Shown: positions 1-6,184 of the stretch, piece after piece
Layout: each line of letters starts with the position of its first letter
How positions within the stretch are numbered: the stretch's first letter is position 1
Assembly (NCBI GenBank): GCA_020850915.1
Contig: JADZDV010000294.1
Coordinates: 1 to 9,666, forward strand
From: Chloroflexota bacterium
GTDB taxonomy: Bacteria > Chloroflexota > UBA6077 > JADZDV01
Length of the DNA stretch: 9,666 bases
Reading direction: 5' to 3'
Notes under the pieces: model-generated
Told to the model about the DNA's origin: nothing
The model's database searches: none
The model's input: the letters and a program-made list of their open reading frames with translations, nothing else
Made by a program: the position numbers and the translations under genes

Positions 1-61
1 GGAGCGCGTCCTTGCCGCCGTGGACAACGTGCTCGCAGCCTCCCTGGCGCGAGTCGCATGA
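1..61 (+). CDS. C-terminal end of an unidentified upstream gene (partial)
   Basis: Reading from base 2, an open frame encodes about 19 residues ending ...NVLAASLARVA and stops with TGA at 59-61. The stop overlaps the ATG of the next gene (ATGA, 58-61), the same junction type found between the following two genes, so this is probably the first visible member of a three-gene operon. The piece is a hydrophobic, Ala/Leu/Val-rich helix-like tail with no motif, and no family can be named. That it is coding is inferred mainly from the overlap junction and codon composition. Confidence 0.5.
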   Translation, partial: ERVLAAVDNVLAASLARVA

Positions 62-633
62 ACGAAGCCCCGCCTGCCACCGACCCCCAGGCCGTCCGCT
101 GCGCGACGCATCCGGACGTCGAGACGTACCTCCGCTGCGGGAAGTGCGAGCGTCCGATCTGCCCGCGCTGCCTGGTCCAGACCCCGGTCGGCGCGCGCTG
201 CCGCGAGTGCGCCCAGCTCAGAAGCCTGCCGGTCTACGATGTCCGGCCACGCTTCCTGCTGCGCGGAGCACTGGCGGCGTTGGTGGCCTCGATCGTCAGC
301 GCCATCGTACTCACGTTCGTGCTGGGCAGCTTCCGCTTCCTCGGGTTCTTCATCCTGTTCCTTGCGCCGGTCTACGGCCTCTTCGTCGCGGCGGCGGTCG
401 GGCGAGCGGCGAACGAGAAGCGCGGCACCAGCCTGGCCTGGGTCAGCGCTGGCATGCTGGTCCTCGGCTTCGTCCTCGGACGAGCGTTCCTCACGTTCTG
501 GCTCCTGCCTGGCGCAGGCTCCGTGACGACGCGTCTGATCATCGCGGTCCAGGAGGCGACCAGCCGGGCGGACCTGTTCACGCTCGGCCTCGTCTTCATC
601 GCCGCCCTGTTCCTCTACAACCGGCTGCGATGA
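58..633 (+). CDS. B-box-type zinc-finger integral membrane protein
   Basis: This 191-residue protein of unknown function has two parts. Residues 15-51 form a compact zinc-binding module with C15, H18, C27, C30, C35, C38, C48 and C51, a spacing like the B-box/zinc-ribbon found at the N-terminus of many actinobacterial and Chloroflexota rhomboid-like and other membrane proteins. Residues from about 67 to 188 hold four hydrophobic segments (roughly 67-89, 93-116, 125-149, 170-188) and end in a short basic tail, NRLR. No rhomboid GxSG serine motif is present, so it is not a rhomboid protease. The finger is expected in the cytoplasm, where it could bind a partner protein; that is inference. The ATG overlaps the preceding stop by 4 nt and no good Shine-Dalgarno is visible, so translation is probably coupled. 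Its own stop overlaps the kinase start. Confidence 0.85.
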   Translation: MNEAPPATDPQAVRCATHPDVETYLRCGKCERPICPRCLVQTPVGARCRECAQLRSLPVYDVRPRFLLRGALAALVASIVSAIVLTFVLGSFRFLGFFILFLAPVYGLFVAAAVGRAANEKRGTSLAWVSAGMLVLGFVLGRAFLTFWLLPGAGSVTTRLIIAVQEATSRADLFTLGLVFIAALFLYNRLR

Positions 634-1625
634 CCGAGCGTCCGGACGCCACGACGCCCGACGCGCTGGTCGCGCGGCTGGCGGGTCGCCAGGTCGCGGT
701 TGTGGGCGACCTGCTGCTGGATGAGTACCTCGTCGGCCGGCCGACCCGCATCTCCCGCGAGGCGCCGGTGATGATCCTGGAGTTTGCCCGTCAGTTCTAC
801 CGCCCTGGCGGCGCCGCGAACCCGGCCACCAACATCCGCGCGCTTGGCTCGTGGGCGACCGTCATCGGGGTGACCGGCGACGATTCGCTGGCCGATTGCT
901 TGCTGGCTGAGCTCCAGGCGGCAGGGCTCGAGTCGCGCTGCATCGTCCGCCGCGAACAGAGCGCGACGCCGCTCAAGACGCGCATCCTGGCCGAGGATGG
1001 CGCCAGCCGCCAGCATATCGTGCGCTTCGACCGTTCCGCCCCCCCGCCCGACGCGGAGACTCGCCAGCACCTGGTGGCCAGTCTGCGCGAGGCCGCCCAG
1101 CAGGCGGACGCCGTGCTGCTCTCGGACTATCGCGCGGGGGCGATCGCGGAAGAGGTAGTCGTCGCCGCCCGCGAGCTGGCCGAGCGCGGCATGCTGGTGA
1201 CGGTGGACTCCCAGGGCAGTCTGGACGCGTTTGCCGGCCTTTCGCTCCTGAAGTGCAACCTCGCCGAGGCCGAGCGCTGCGTCGGCCGTTCGCTGCCCGA
1301 CGAGGCGAGCGTAGAAGCCGCTGGCGTCGAGATCATGCGGCGGCTCCAACCGCGCCACCTGGTCATCACTCGCGGTCTGCAGGGCCTGAGCGCCTTCGAG
1401 CCCGATCGACCGGTCGTCCACCTGCCGGCGACCAACCGCACCGAGGTCTTCGACGTCACCGGCGCCGGCGACACGGTGATCGCCGTCCTGACTCTGGCGC
1501 TTGTGGCGGGCTGCTCGCTGGTCGAAGCTGCTCGCCTGGCGAACGCCGCGGCTGGCATCGTTGTCCGGCGGCTCGGCGTCGCGACCGTCACGCCCGAGGA
1601 GCTCACCACCGCGCTGGAGACCTGA
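630..1625 (+). CDS. rfaE1: PfkB-family carbohydrate kinase, RfaE/HldE kinase-domain type
   Basis: This 331-residue ribokinase-fold kinase is closest in pattern to the N-terminal domain of HldE/RfaE, which phosphorylates D-glycero-D-manno-heptose 7-phosphate at O1 using ATP. Supporting motifs are VVGDLLLDEYLVG at 24-36 followed by TRISREAPV (39-47), the RfaE-like substrate-side signature; RPGGAAN at 58-64; a LLSDYRAG segment mid-protein; LKCNLAEAE; and the PfkB signature DVTGAGDT at 275-282, with D281 as the expected catalytic base. The C-terminal cytidylyl/adenylyltransferase domain of bifunctional HldE is absent, so this is a stand-alone kinase. The ATG at 630 overlaps the upstream stop (ATGA). 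The same frame stays open far upstream, but that part lies over the membrane-protein gene and is a shadow. The kinase family is certain; the heptose substrate is inferred from motif similarity, and another sugar is possible. Confidence 0.88.
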   Translation: MTERPDATTPDALVARLAGRQVAVVGDLLLDEYLVGRPTRISREAPVMILEFARQFYRPGGAANPATNIRALGSWATVIGVTGDDSLADCLLAELQAAGLESRCIVRREQSATPLKTRILAEDGASRQHIVRFDRSAPPPDAETRQHLVASLREAAQQADAVLLSDYRAGAIAEEVVVAARELAERGMLVTVDSQGSLDAFAGLSLLKCNLAEAERCVGRSLPDEASVEAAGVEIMRRLQPRHLVITRGLQGLSAFEPDRPVVHLPATNRTEVFDVTGAGDTVIAVLTLALVAGCSLVEAARLANAAAGIVVRRLGVATVTPEELTTALET

Positions 1626-1774
1626 GCGCGCTACCCGGGTCCAGCCAACTCGTCCCGGCCCAGCCATTGCAGGGGCGCTGCTTACCGCGCCCGTGCGACA
1701 TCGCAGCCCAGGGTTTCAAAGCCAGCGGCGCATTTTCCCTGTCGCGCCCCAAGCCTGCCGCGCCTCGCCCGGCG

Positions 1775-1780
1775 TAGTAT
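1775..1780 (+). promoter_or_regulatory. Candidate -10 box for the cupin gene
   Basis: TAGTAT matches TATAAT at four of six positions in an otherwise very GC-rich 190-nt intergenic stretch. It would place a transcription start near 1787, about 17 nt before the Shine-Dalgarno. I see no convincing -35 hexamer at 16-18 nt upstream, so this is weak. The rest of 1626-1774 holds only a 6-bp hairpin (1673-1678 with 1687-1692) lacking a T-run. Confidence 0.22.
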
Positions 1781-1803
1781 TGGGTCCTGGATTCGGGCGG
1801 AGC

Positions 1804-1809
1804 AGGAGG
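1804..1809 (+). promoter_or_regulatory. Shine-Dalgarno AGGAGG that decides the cupin start
   Basis: A perfect AGGAGG lies directly against an ATG at 1810 (zero spacing, too close for normal initiation) and 6 nt before an in-frame GTG at 1816 (ideal spacing). This favours the GTG as the real start. The two choices differ by only two residues. Confidence 0.6.
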
Positions 1810-1815
1810 ATGAGC

Positions 1816-2271
1816 GTGCCATTCTACAACTGGAAAGCGCTGGCCGAGGACACATCCGTCTATCGACCGGCCGTCGGCGGCGGCGGCACGGTCACTGGGC
1901 AATCGATCGAGGTCGGCGACTACTACTACCCGAAGGGGCACCGCCCCGGCCGCCACGCGCACGAGCACGAGCAGATTGTGACCCTGCTGGAGGGCAGGAT
2001 GCGCGTCGTCCTGGGCAACGAGGAGCGAATGGTGGGACCCGGCGAGGTGTTCCACGTCCCGTCGAACCTGCCGCACGAGGTCGAGGTCCTGGAGGACTCG
2101 CACTTCCTCAGCTCCAAGAACCTGGTGGGCGGCATGGGCTCGGCGGCGCCACGCACCTGGTTCGAGATGCCCCACGGCGGCAAGGGTCTCACCGAGCTCG
2201 AGCAGGAGCAGTGGCGGAAGGCCCAGGAGGCCGGCACGCTGCCGAAGGGCGGCATCGACCCGACCGCCTGA
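1816..2271 (+). CDS. Single-domain cupin protein
   Basis: This small cytoplasmic beta-barrel protein (151 residues from the GTG, 153 from the ATG at 1810) has one conserved cupin core. Cupin motif 1 is seen as GRHAHEHEQIVTLLEG, giving the HxHxxEQ metal-binding pattern. Motif 2 is seen as GPGEVFHVPSNLPHEV, supplying the last histidine. The three histidines and the glutamate should bind one divalent metal. A hydrophilic C-terminal tail of about 40 residues rich in Glu/Gln follows the barrel. The substrate or ligand cannot be told from the sequence; cupins of this size include dioxygenases, isomerases and sensors. It stands alone after a 190-nt gap and is followed by a strong terminator, so it is probably a one-gene unit rather than part of the kinase operon. 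Confidence 0.88.
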   Translation: MPFYNWKALAEDTSVYRPAVGGGGTVTGQSIEVGDYYYPKGHRPGRHAHEHEQIVTLLEGRMRVVLGNEERMVGPGEVFHVPSNLPHEVEVLEDSHFLSSKNLVGGMGSAAPRTWFEMPHGGKGLTELEQEQWRKAQEAGTLPKGGIDPTA

Positions 2272-2297
2272 CGCGCGACGCCGGACGCGAGGCGGCA

Positions 2298-2334
2298 GAC
2301 AGCCCGGCCAGCTTGGCCGGGCTGTCGTTCTTCT
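2298..2334 (+). terminator. Rho-independent terminator after the cupin gene
   Basis: A perfect 13-bp inverted repeat (2298-2310 with 2314-2326, arm GACAGCCCGGCCA) closes on a 3-nt GCT loop and is followed by a T-rich tail, GTTCTTCTCATCTT. It begins 26 nt after the cupin stop. The gene on the other side (2352-2648, - strand) is convergent, but on that strand the hairpin is not followed by a T-run, so it mainly serves the + strand. Confidence 0.85.
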
Positions 2335-2351
2335 CATCTTCCGGCTGCCGC

Positions 2352-2648
2352 TCAGCCAACCTGGACGCGACTGCCCTTCTCGGCGCCGCTCTTGCGGCCA
2401 GGTGTCATCGTGCAGCGGATCGATGGATTGCGCCAGCAGGTCGCCCGGGGGCGCATGCACCGCTCCTGCTCTTCGGGTGCGAGTGGGGGCGTCCCCTGCA
2501 GGCAGATGATCTGGTAGAGCAGCACACAGCCCTCGTCGCCCGGCTCTTCTTCGGCGATCCACCGCTCGCGGTAGAACACGCAGGCCGTGCGATGCCGCCG
2601 CCAGTCCGGGTTGTCGGGAATCGGGGTATCGAGGTCCCGCGAGGCGAT
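2352..2648 (-). CDS. Small Cys-rich protein of unknown function, non-standard start
   Basis: On the - strand one frame stays open from just after a TAG at 2681-2679 to a TGA at 2354-2352, with strongly GC-biased third positions, a sign of real coding. The frame holds no ATG, GTG or TTG before a GTG at 2579, yet the residues upstream of that GTG read like protein: ASRDLDTPIPDNPDWRRHRT. An ATC at 2648 sits 7 nt after AAGGGAG and gives 98 residues. Six cysteines (23, 41, 49, 64, 71, 79) and aromatic/acidic stretches such as CVFYRERWIAEEEPGDEGC suggest a compact metal-binding or disulfide-linked protein. No family or function is recognised. It lies about 90 nt after cobJ on the same strand, but seems to have its own extended -10. 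If the ATC is not used, the gene starts at the GTG (75 residues) or has lost its start by mutation or sequencing error. Confidence 0.6.
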   Translation of the reverse strand: MASRDLDTPIPDNPDWRRHRTACVFYRERWIAEEEPGDEGCVLLYQIICLQGTPPLAPEEQERCMRPRATCWRNPSIRCTMTPGRKSGAEKGSRVQVG

Positions 2649-2655
2649 GAGCGCG

Positions 2656-2662
2656 CTCCCTT
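2656..2662 (-). promoter_or_regulatory. Shine-Dalgarno for the small Cys-rich gene
   Basis: AAGGGAG on the - strand lies 7 nt before an ATC (2648-2646) and 4 nt before a CTC. It is the only strong ribosome-binding signal near this frame and argues that translation begins well upstream of the first standard start (GTG at 2579). Confidence 0.5.
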
Positions 2663-2675
2663 CCGGTGCTGGGCG

Positions 2676-2684
2676 ATTCTATCA
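2676..2684 (-). promoter_or_regulatory. Candidate extended -10 promoter for the small Cys-rich gene
   Basis: TGATAGAAT on the - strand fits the extended -10 pattern TGnTATAAT with one mismatch in the hexamer. No -35 is evident at the usual distance, as is common for extended -10 promoters. Transcription would start near 2669, giving a leader of about 20 nt that contains the AAGGGAG ribosome-binding site. Confidence 0.35.
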
Positions 2685-2737
2685 CAGGGGTCCGGACCGC
2701 CCGGCGACCCCGCCTTTGAGGCAGCGTATCACCTCTG

Positions 2738-3523
2738 TCACCTCGAGCGATATCCCCTGGGTGTGACAATCCACTGGCCCGCCCGTCGCGACACGCTGTT
2801 CCCCACAATCAGGAGAGAGAACATGTCGACGGTCTCGGCTGACAGCTCGGCCAGCGTGACGATGCTGACCCGCTGCTCCTGACGATACGCCTGCCGAACA
2901 TGGCCGACCGGCGTGTCGTCTGAGCGGTAGCGCAGCAGCAGGTGGCGCGCCCGCTCGAGGTTGGTCTGCCGACGACCGCTGCGTGGGTTGTAGAGGGCGA
3001 TGACGAAGTCGCCTTCGGCCGCCGCGAGCAGCCGGCGCTCGATCTGCTCCCAGGGCGTCAACAGGTCGCTCAGGCTGATCGCCGCGAAGTCGTTTCCCAG
3101 CGGCGCGCCCAGCAGCGCCCCGGCGGCCAGCAGCGCCGTGATGCCGGGCACGACTTCCACGGCCGGCAGCGCCAGGCCGGCCGATTGTCGTCGCTCCAGC
3201 GCTTCGAAGGCCGGCGAGGCCATGCCGTAGACGCCGGCATCGCCGCTGGAGACCAGGGCCACGTGATGGCCGTCTGCCGCGAGCGCGACGGCATGTTCGG
3301 CTCGCATGATTTCCTCGCCCAGCTCGGCCGGCTCGAGCCGCTTGCCCCGCGCCCGCTCGCCGAGCAGGTCGAGATAGCCCCGGTAGCCAACGATGGTGTC
3401 GACGCGGCCCAGAACGTCGAGCGCCCGCGGCGCGAGCAGGCTCGGGTCACCTGGGCCGAGTCCGACCACGAACAGCTCGCCAGCGGGATGCCGCGTCTCG
3501 TCGAACGGCATCGCTCCGCTCAC
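2738..3523 (-). CDS. cobJ: Precorrin-3B / cobalt-factor III C17-methyltransferase
   Basis: This cytoplasmic AdoMet-dependent enzyme (261 residues, usual for CobJ/CbiH) methylates C17 and drives ring contraction of the corrin precursor. Visible motifs are FVVGLGPGDP at 18-27 (the start signature of tetrapyrrole methylases), VGYRGYLDLL at 45-54, VSSGDAGVYGMAS at 91-103 (AdoMet-binding loop), and VVPGITALLAAGALLGAPLG followed by ISLSDLLTPWEQIERRL and ALYNPRSGRRQTNLERA, all typical of the CobJ branch. The protein ends LIVGNSVSRR...TPRGYRSR. The GTG start overlaps the cbiG stop (GTGA, 3520-3523); an ATG at codon 5 is a possible alternative. It is the last clear cob gene of the operon. In the CbiD/CbiG setting the substrate is most likely the cobalt form. 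Confidence 0.95.
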   Translation of the reverse strand: MSGAMPFDETRHPAGELFVVGLGPGDPSLLAPRALDVLGRVDTIVGYRGYLDLLGERARGKRLEPAELGEEIMRAEHAVALAADGHHVALVSSGDAGVYGMASPAFEALERRQSAGLALPAVEVVPGITALLAAGALLGAPLGNDFAAISLSDLLTPWEQIERRLLAAAEGDFVIALYNPRSGRRQTNLERARHLLLRYRSDDTPVGHVRQAYRQEQRVSIVTLAELSAETVDMFSLLIVGNSVSRRAGQWIVTPRGYRSR

Positions 3524-4623
3524 CGCTTCGCCTCCGGTACCGCCGAACGGAGCTCCCGCCTCGCGCGGGCGATGGCCACGGTCGCGCGCGGCGAAACGAC
3601 CTTCGTCACCACCAGCGCGCCGCCCCGGCTGGCCCGGATGGCAGCCGCCTCGGCGACAGACGGCGTCCCGACCGCTCGCCGCACGACCTCCGACGGGTTT
3701 GGCACCGACACCCGCCGGAGCTGCTCCGCGCGGTAGCCGACCAGCGGCAGCGAGAGCTGGCGCGCCGCTTCAACCAGGCCAGGCTCGGTCAGCTTCCGGT
3801 CCAGGGTGCCAATTCGCGTCAGGCTGGCGGGCGCCAGCCCGCCCAGCTCCAACGCTCGGCCTATCAGCATGACGATCTCCACCGCCGAGACGCCCGTGCT
3901 GCACCCCACCCCGGCCGCGAGCGTCGGCGGACGATACACCACCACCGTCTCGCGCAGTCGGTCTGGCACGCGCCGATCGCTGACCACCATGGAGGGCTCG
4001 CTCGCGGCCAGCAGCGCGTCAAGCGTCTCCACCATCTCGATACCCCGCACGGAGCGAGCGAGCGCCCTCACCCCGACGTCCTCGTATCCCAGAACTCGGC
4101 CGCCGTCGACCAGCGCCGCGGCCGCGCGCAGGAGCGCTTCGCGGCCTGCCTCGAGCTTCCAGCCGCGCTCCTGGCCGAGCCGCTCCAGCACCGGCAGTCG
4201 TCGCCGCTCTGCCGCCGTGGTGATGACCGCCCGCGCCCTAAGCGCCCGGGCCAGGGCGCGAGCCAGGTCGTTCCCGCCGCCGGCGTGGCCTGAGAGCAAC
4301 GCCACGGCGAAACGGCCGCCGTCGTCCACCACCACCACGCCCGGATCGCTCCGCTTGTCGGCCAGGTGCGGCGCGATCAGCCGCACAGCTGCTCCGACAG
4401 GCATCACCAGGACGATCGAGCGCGAGCGACAGAACAGGTCGCCCAGCAGCCCGGCGAGCGGTGGCGTGGCGCCGCGCACCTCTTCAACCTCGAGGTGATA
4501 TGGCTTGACGGCGTGCACCTCGAGCGACGGCCAGGCTGTCCGCAGCCTGGCGAGCAGGCACGCGCCGGCCCGACTGATCGCCAGCGCCGCGAGCGGGCCC
4601 GGCGGCTCGGCGCACCGCGTCAA
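3520..4623 (-). CDS. cbiG: Cobalt-precorrin-5A hydrolase
   Basis: CbiG opens the lactone of cobalt-precorrin-5A and releases the C20 carbon as acetaldehyde, a step found only in the anaerobic route. The 367-residue length fits the family. The central domain has MPVGAAVRLIAPHLADKRSDP at about 74-94, then VVVVDDGGRFAVALLSGHAGGGNDLA at 96-121, the classic CbiG core. The C-terminal domain begins AAGVGCSTGVSAVEI at 236-250, followed by IGTLDRKLTEPGL (271-283) and VGTPSVAEAAAI (318-329). The start is a TTG whose last two bases fall in the cobM stop (TTGA, 4620-4623). No ATG or strong Shine-Dalgarno is nearby, so translation is probably coupled to cobM. The end overlaps the cobJ start by 4 nt. Confidence 0.94.
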   Translation of the reverse strand: MTRCAEPPGPLAALAISRAGACLLARLRTAWPSLEVHAVKPYHLEVEEVRGATPPLAGLLGDLFCRSRSIVLVMPVGAAVRLIAPHLADKRSDPGVVVVDDGGRFAVALLSGHAGGGNDLARALARALRARAVITTAAERRRLPVLERLGQERGWKLEAGREALLRAAAALVDGGRVLGYEDVGVRALARSVRGIEMVETLDALLAASEPSMVVSDRRVPDRLRETVVVYRPPTLAAGVGCSTGVSAVEIVMLIGRALELGGLAPASLTRIGTLDRKLTEPGLVEAARQLSLPLVGYRAEQLRRVSVPNPSEVVRRAVGTPSVAEAAAIRASRGGALVVTKVVSPRATVAIARARRELRSAVPEAKR

Positions 4624-5468
4624 CAGGGCGGCCTGGCGCCGTCGATTCCCGGTCCTGGTCCGTCGGCTCCCGCTTCGGGACCGTCCGTCCCCGTCTCCAC
4701 GCGGAACACGTGCGCGTGGCCGGCCGAGTACAGCCGCGACCGTCGGTCCCGGGCTCGCTCGTGGACCGCCGGGTCGAGGGCGCGACCGACCAGGATGAGC
4801 GCCTGGCGCTTCAGGCCGGCCGCCCGCGTCGCGGGCCCGATGTCCGCGAGCGTCCCGTGCAGGATCAGCTCCTCCGGCCAGGTGGCGCGATAGACCACGG
4901 CCACCGGCGTGTCAGGTGGGTAGCCGCCGGCCCGAAGCTCCTCCACCACCCGCTCGATCGCCGTCACGCTCAGGAAGATCGCCATGGTGGCGCCGTGCGC
5001 GGCCAGGTCGCGCAAGTGCTCCCCAGCCACGGCCACGGTACGGCCGGGCAGGCGGGTGAAGATGACGGTCTGAGCCACCTCAGGGACGGTCAGCTCCGCG
5101 CCGAGCAGCGCTGCCGCCGCGAACGCGGAGCTGACGCCCGGGACGATCTCGTACGGAATGCCCTCCGCCTCCAGGTGGACGATCTGCTCGTGAATCGCGC
5201 CATAGATGGAGGGATCGCCGCTCTGGACTCTGGCCACCAGCTTGCCAGCCCTGGCCGCCGGCAGCATCAGCGCCAGGACGTCCTCCAACGTCTTGTCCGA
5301 GGTACCGATCAGCTCGACGTCCGGCCGAACGAACCGGCCGATCTCGCCCTGGACCAGCGAGTCGGCGTACAGCACGAGGTCGGCTTCACCGAGCCGGCGC
5401 GCCGCCTTCAGAGTCAGCAGCTCCGGGTCGCCCGGCCCGGCGCCAATGAAGACCACCCGCCCGCTCAT
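4620..5468 (-). CDS. cobM: Precorrin-4 / cobalt-precorrin-4 C11-methyltransferase
   Basis: This 282-residue tetrapyrrole methylase (CobM/CbiF type) transfers a methyl group from AdoMet to C11. Motifs are VVFIGAGPGDPELLTLKAAR at 5-24, DLVLYADSLV at 30-39, VARVQSGDPSIYGAIHEQ at 78-95, and IVPGVSSAFAAAALLGAELT at 108-127, followed by QTVIFTRLPGRT. The family's usual C-terminal end is recognisable as SRLYSAGHAHVFR (244-256). About 26 further residues follow, rich in Gly, Asp and Pro with repeated DGP/GADGP-like units; this tail is not part of the normal fold. The ATG at 5468 overlaps the cobI stop (ATGA). The frame is open upstream over cobI, but that is a shadow. The stop overlaps the TTG of cbiG. 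Confidence 0.95.
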   Translation of the reverse strand: MSGRVVFIGAGPGDPELLTLKAARRLGEADLVLYADSLVQGEIGRFVRPDVELIGTSDKTLEDVLALMLPAARAGKLVARVQSGDPSIYGAIHEQIVHLEAEGIPYEIVPGVSSAFAAAALLGAELTVPEVAQTVIFTRLPGRTVAVAGEHLRDLAAHGATMAIFLSVTAIERVVEELRAGGYPPDTPVAVVYRATWPEELILHGTLADIGPATRAAGLKRQALILVGRALDPAVHERARDRRSRLYSAGHAHVFRVETGTDGPEAGADGPGPGIDGARPPC

Positions 5469-6184
5469 CGCCGGACCACGACGAGCGAGAAGTAGTCCGC
5501 CCGCTCTGGGGCGACCGCGCGCAAGTCCCTGACAACCCGCTGCTCCGGCCAGCCGCACCGCTCCACCAGCGCGGCGTTCGCGAGCAGCCCATGCTCGTCC
5601 AGCAGCCGCGTCAGCGCGGCCAGGCGCCGTCCCACTTTCAGGAACACCACGGTGTCGTTCTCCTCCAGCGCGCGGCTCGCCGCCGCGAGACTCGCCCTGC
5701 GCGGCTGCACCGCCAGCCGCTCTCGGCGCTCCACGAAACGCCCTCCCAGGAGGGCCGCGGCGGCCGTCACGGAGCTGACGCCGGGCACAATCTGAACCTC
5801 CAGGGTCGGCTGCCTGGCCCGCAGGCGCTCCACCAGGTGCCCAAACGAACCGTACAGCAGCGGATCGCCCTCGCTGATGAACAGAGCATCCCGCCCCGCG
5901 CTCAACACCGCCGCCGCCGCGGCGGCGTTCGCCTCCCACTGGTGGTCGATCTGGGTCTCGTCGGCCGGGAACGGCTGCTCGACGACGCGAGGTTCGCGGC
6001 CCTCCAGGTAGCTGGCGGCGATCCGCAGGGCGAGGCTTCGCTCGCCGGCTCGCCGCACCGGTACGAGCAGAGTCTCCGCCTCCCGCAGCAGCCGCGCGGC
6101 TTTGACCGTCACCAGCTCCGGATCGCCCGGGCCAAGTCCCACCGCCGTGAGTTTGCCCCAGTCCGCCCGCATGGCGCCGCTCAT
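5465..6184 (-). CDS. cobI: Precorrin-2 / cobalt-factor II C20-methyltransferase
   Basis: CobI/CbiL (239 residues, normal length) adds the C20 methyl group, the first committed step from the sirohydrochlorin branch to corrins. Evidence is the methylase start AVGLGPGDPELVTVKAARLL at 14-33, the conserved IDHQWEANAAA region (79-89), FISEGDPLLYGSFGHLVERL at 101-120 as the AdoMet loop, and IVPGVSSVTAAAALLGGRF. It ends in SLVVVRR, typical of the final strand. The chosen ATG at 6184 overlaps the cbiET stop (ATGA) and lies 7 nt after a perfect AGGAGG. An open frame runs further upstream, but it lies over cbiET and is a shadow; M5 is the only other nearby start. CobI acts before its neighbours in the pathway although it sits mid-operon. 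Confidence 0.94.
   Translation of the reverse strand: MSGAMRADWGKLTAVGLGPGDPELVTVKAARLLREAETLLVPVRRAGERSLALRIAASYLEGREPRVVEQPFPADETQIDHQWEANAAAAAAVLSAGRDALFISEGDPLLYGSFGHLVERLRARQPTLEVQIVPGVSSVTAAAALLGGRFVERRERLAVQPRRASLAAASRALEENDTVVFLKVGRRLAALTRLLDEHGLLANAALVERCGWPEQRVVRDLRAVAPERADYFSLVVVRR

Noticed and set aside
1673..1692. Six-bp hairpin (GGGCGC / GCGCCC) after the kinase gene
   Set aside because: It is too short and has no T-run, so it is not supported as a terminator.
2686..2711. Inverted repeat GGGGTC ... GACCCC and the palindrome GGTCCGGACC between cobJ and the small gene
   Set aside because: As a terminator for the cob operon it has a long loop or no loop and no T-run, and it borders the candidate -10. 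It may be chance in GC-rich DNA.
1603..2808. A 401-residue open frame on the - strand across the cupin gene and its flanks
   Set aside because: Its translation is low-complexity and Arg/Ala-rich, it covers the cupin gene antisense and crosses a strong terminator hairpin. The small Cys-rich gene in another frame has the better coding signal.
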